Shown one piece after another: positions 63,206 through 64,000 of a stretch of 64,000 bases of DNA. How positions within the stretch are numbered: position 1 is the first letter of the stretch; every line of letters starts with the position of its first letter. Below the pieces are notes generated by a model that did no database searches, was not told where the DNA came from, and saw only the letters and a list, made by a program, of their open reading frames with translations. Position numbers and translations under genes: made by a program. This stretch comes from JBEVJK01 sp963791325. Its GTDB lineage: Bacteria > Pseudomonadota > Alphaproteobacteria > Rhizobiales > Rhizobiaceae. The stretch covers positions 260,691 through 324,690 of the forward strand of contig CAWBRU010000004.1 of NCBI GenBank assembly GCA_963791325.1, given 5' to 3'.

Positions 63206-64000
63206 TCACGCGGCGGTTATTGACACAGCGTAGATCGGTACTGGCGCAGGGAAGCCCTTGAGCGCACTCGTGCCAAGAGTTTCGAGCGCGACCGCACCGG
63301 CAAGTCCGGCCGCAGTCCCACCGTCGATCAAGATTTGCCCGTCCGCCGCGGCGGAGCACAGCCTTGAGGCCAGGTTCACGACAGTGCCGATGGCCGTGTA
63401 ATCATGACGTTCCTCGTAGCCGACGCGACCCACGGTCGCGACACCACCGGCCAGGCCGATGCCGAATCCTATTGCGTAGCCGCGGGCGCGCCAGCCGGCA
63501 GTCAGGGCTTGGACTGCTGCCTGTATGTCCTTGGCCATTTTGATGGCACGAAGTACCGGGTCGTCAGGACAGCGCAGAGGGGCGTTCAGCAGAACCATCA
63601 GGCCGTCACCGGAGAAGTGCGTAAGGGTCGCCTCATAATGTGTGATGCACGCGCCGACGGCCGCGTAGTACTCGCCGATGACCCGCATGATTTCCTCGGG
63701 CTCGACGCGGCCCGAGAAATCGGTGAACCCGCGCAGGTCGCAGAAGACCACGACTACGTCGGCGGAGCGGCCATCGAGGGGGCCGCCCTCTCCCGAGTTC
63801 TCAACGATCTCCGCCACCTGGGGCGACAGAAATCGCTTCAGCCGGGCGATGCGCTCGAAGCGCTCTTGAGACAAAGCCAGCTCGCTAGCCATCTGGTTGA
63901 AGCGACGGGCAAGGCGCTCCATCTCGTCGCCCGTTGACATCGTGATCCGGTGATCGAACTGGCCGGCCCCGATGCGCCCGACGCCCTTGCCGGCGGATGG
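63206..64000 (-). CDS. HAMP plus class III adenylate/guanylate cyclase, 5' end off the window
   Basis: A signalling protein that makes cAMP or cGMP. Its 265 visible residues begin inside a HAMP linker (GAGQFDHRITMSTGDEMERL) followed by a coiled coil (ARRFNQMASELALSQERFER) and FLSPQVAEIVENSGEGGP. The cyclase catalytic domain has the metal-binding Asp residues in VVVVFCDLRGFTDFSGRVEP and LTHFSGDGLMVLLNAPLRCP, and the ribose/transition-state residues in YTAIGTVVNLASRLCSAAAD. The base-selecting Lys position reads Thr-His, so the nucleotide specificity is not clear. Sensor and membrane parts lie to the right of the window. Confidence 0.9.
   Translation of the reverse strand, partial: PSAGKGVGRIGAGQFDHRITMSTGDEMERLARRFNQMASELALSQERFERIARLKRFLSPQVAEIVENSGEGGPLDGRSADVVVVFCDLRGFTDFSGRVEPEEIMRVIGEYYAAVGACITHYEATLTHFSGDGLMVLLNAPLRCPDDPVLRAIKMAKDIQAAVQALTAGWRARGYAIGFGIGLAGGVATVGRVGYEERHDYTAIGTVVNLASRLCSAAADGQILIDGGTAAGLAGAVALETLGTSALKGFPAPVPIYAVSITAA

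Overview
The window is high-GC DNA from an alphaproteobacterium, most likely a Hyphomicrobiales (Rhizobiales) member. The evidence is the gene order erpA | dgt - argS - SPOR protein - nagZ - scpA - scpB - tatABC - serS - surE - pcm - LysM/M23 lipoprotein, which is the usual housekeeping block of that order. In this block (about 1-15.8 kb) every gene is intact, tightly spaced and often overlaps its neighbour by 4 bases. The genus cannot be named from the sequence alone.

Region by region. (1) 1-15.8 kb: the housekeeping block (Fe-S assembly, dNTP hydrolysis, Arg and Ser tRNA charging, wall recycling, condensin ScpAB, Tat export, protein repair, amidase activation). (2) 15.8-18.6 kb: a junk interval with short repeats and a broken DUF429 gene, then an SH3b membrane protein and a Gfo/Idh/MocA oxidoreductase. 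(3) 18.8-27.7 kb: an 8.8 kb element integrated in the 3' half of a tRNA-Met gene. It is bounded by 50-bp direct repeats and has a tyrosine integrase at its right end. Its replication-type genes are all frameshifted. It carries an unusual AT-rich membrane-anchored alpha/beta hydrolase, an iteron-like array and a set of four different palindromes. (4) 27.7-31.4 kb: a lytic transglycosylase, a membrane methyltransferase and an NAD-dependent dehydrogenase, then the 3' part of an ECF transporter operon. (5) 30.3-34.8 kb: ECF S-component, fused double ATPase and EcfT, translationally coupled to a SnoaL-like and a flavodoxin-fold protein. (6) 35.1-39.6 kb: a ribose-type sugar ABC importer with two LacI-type operator palindromes upstream, and a VOC-fold gene. 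(7) 39.7-47.4 kb: an mgtC fragment, two dissimilar alpha/beta hydrolases, an SDR fragment, a NUDIX hydrolase, a DUF3140 protein, a membrane-anchored DJ-1/PfpI protein and an LLM flavin monooxygenase. (8) 47.7-50.3 kb: sctR-S-T-U, the export gate of a non-flagellar type III secretion system. SctR is cut off by a second element, and SctU lacks the autocleavage motif. (9) 50.3 to about 62.6 kb: the second element, a phage-type set (P4-like integrase, AlpA-like protein, two TOPRIM proteins, D5-type helicase, small and large terminase) with no portal, capsid or tail genes, followed by a serine recombinase and a frameshifted helicase IV-like gene with topoisomerase zinc fingers. (10) 63.2-64 kb: a HAMP plus class III nucleotide cyclase, cut by the window edge.

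The clearest overall pattern is a contrast. No frameshift is visible in the housekeeping genes, whereas at least a dozen occur in the two elements and in remnants nearby, so the accessory DNA looks old and decaying. The two integrations explain most of the layout: one is a clean tRNA insertion that rebuilt the tRNA, the other ends the type III secretion cluster.
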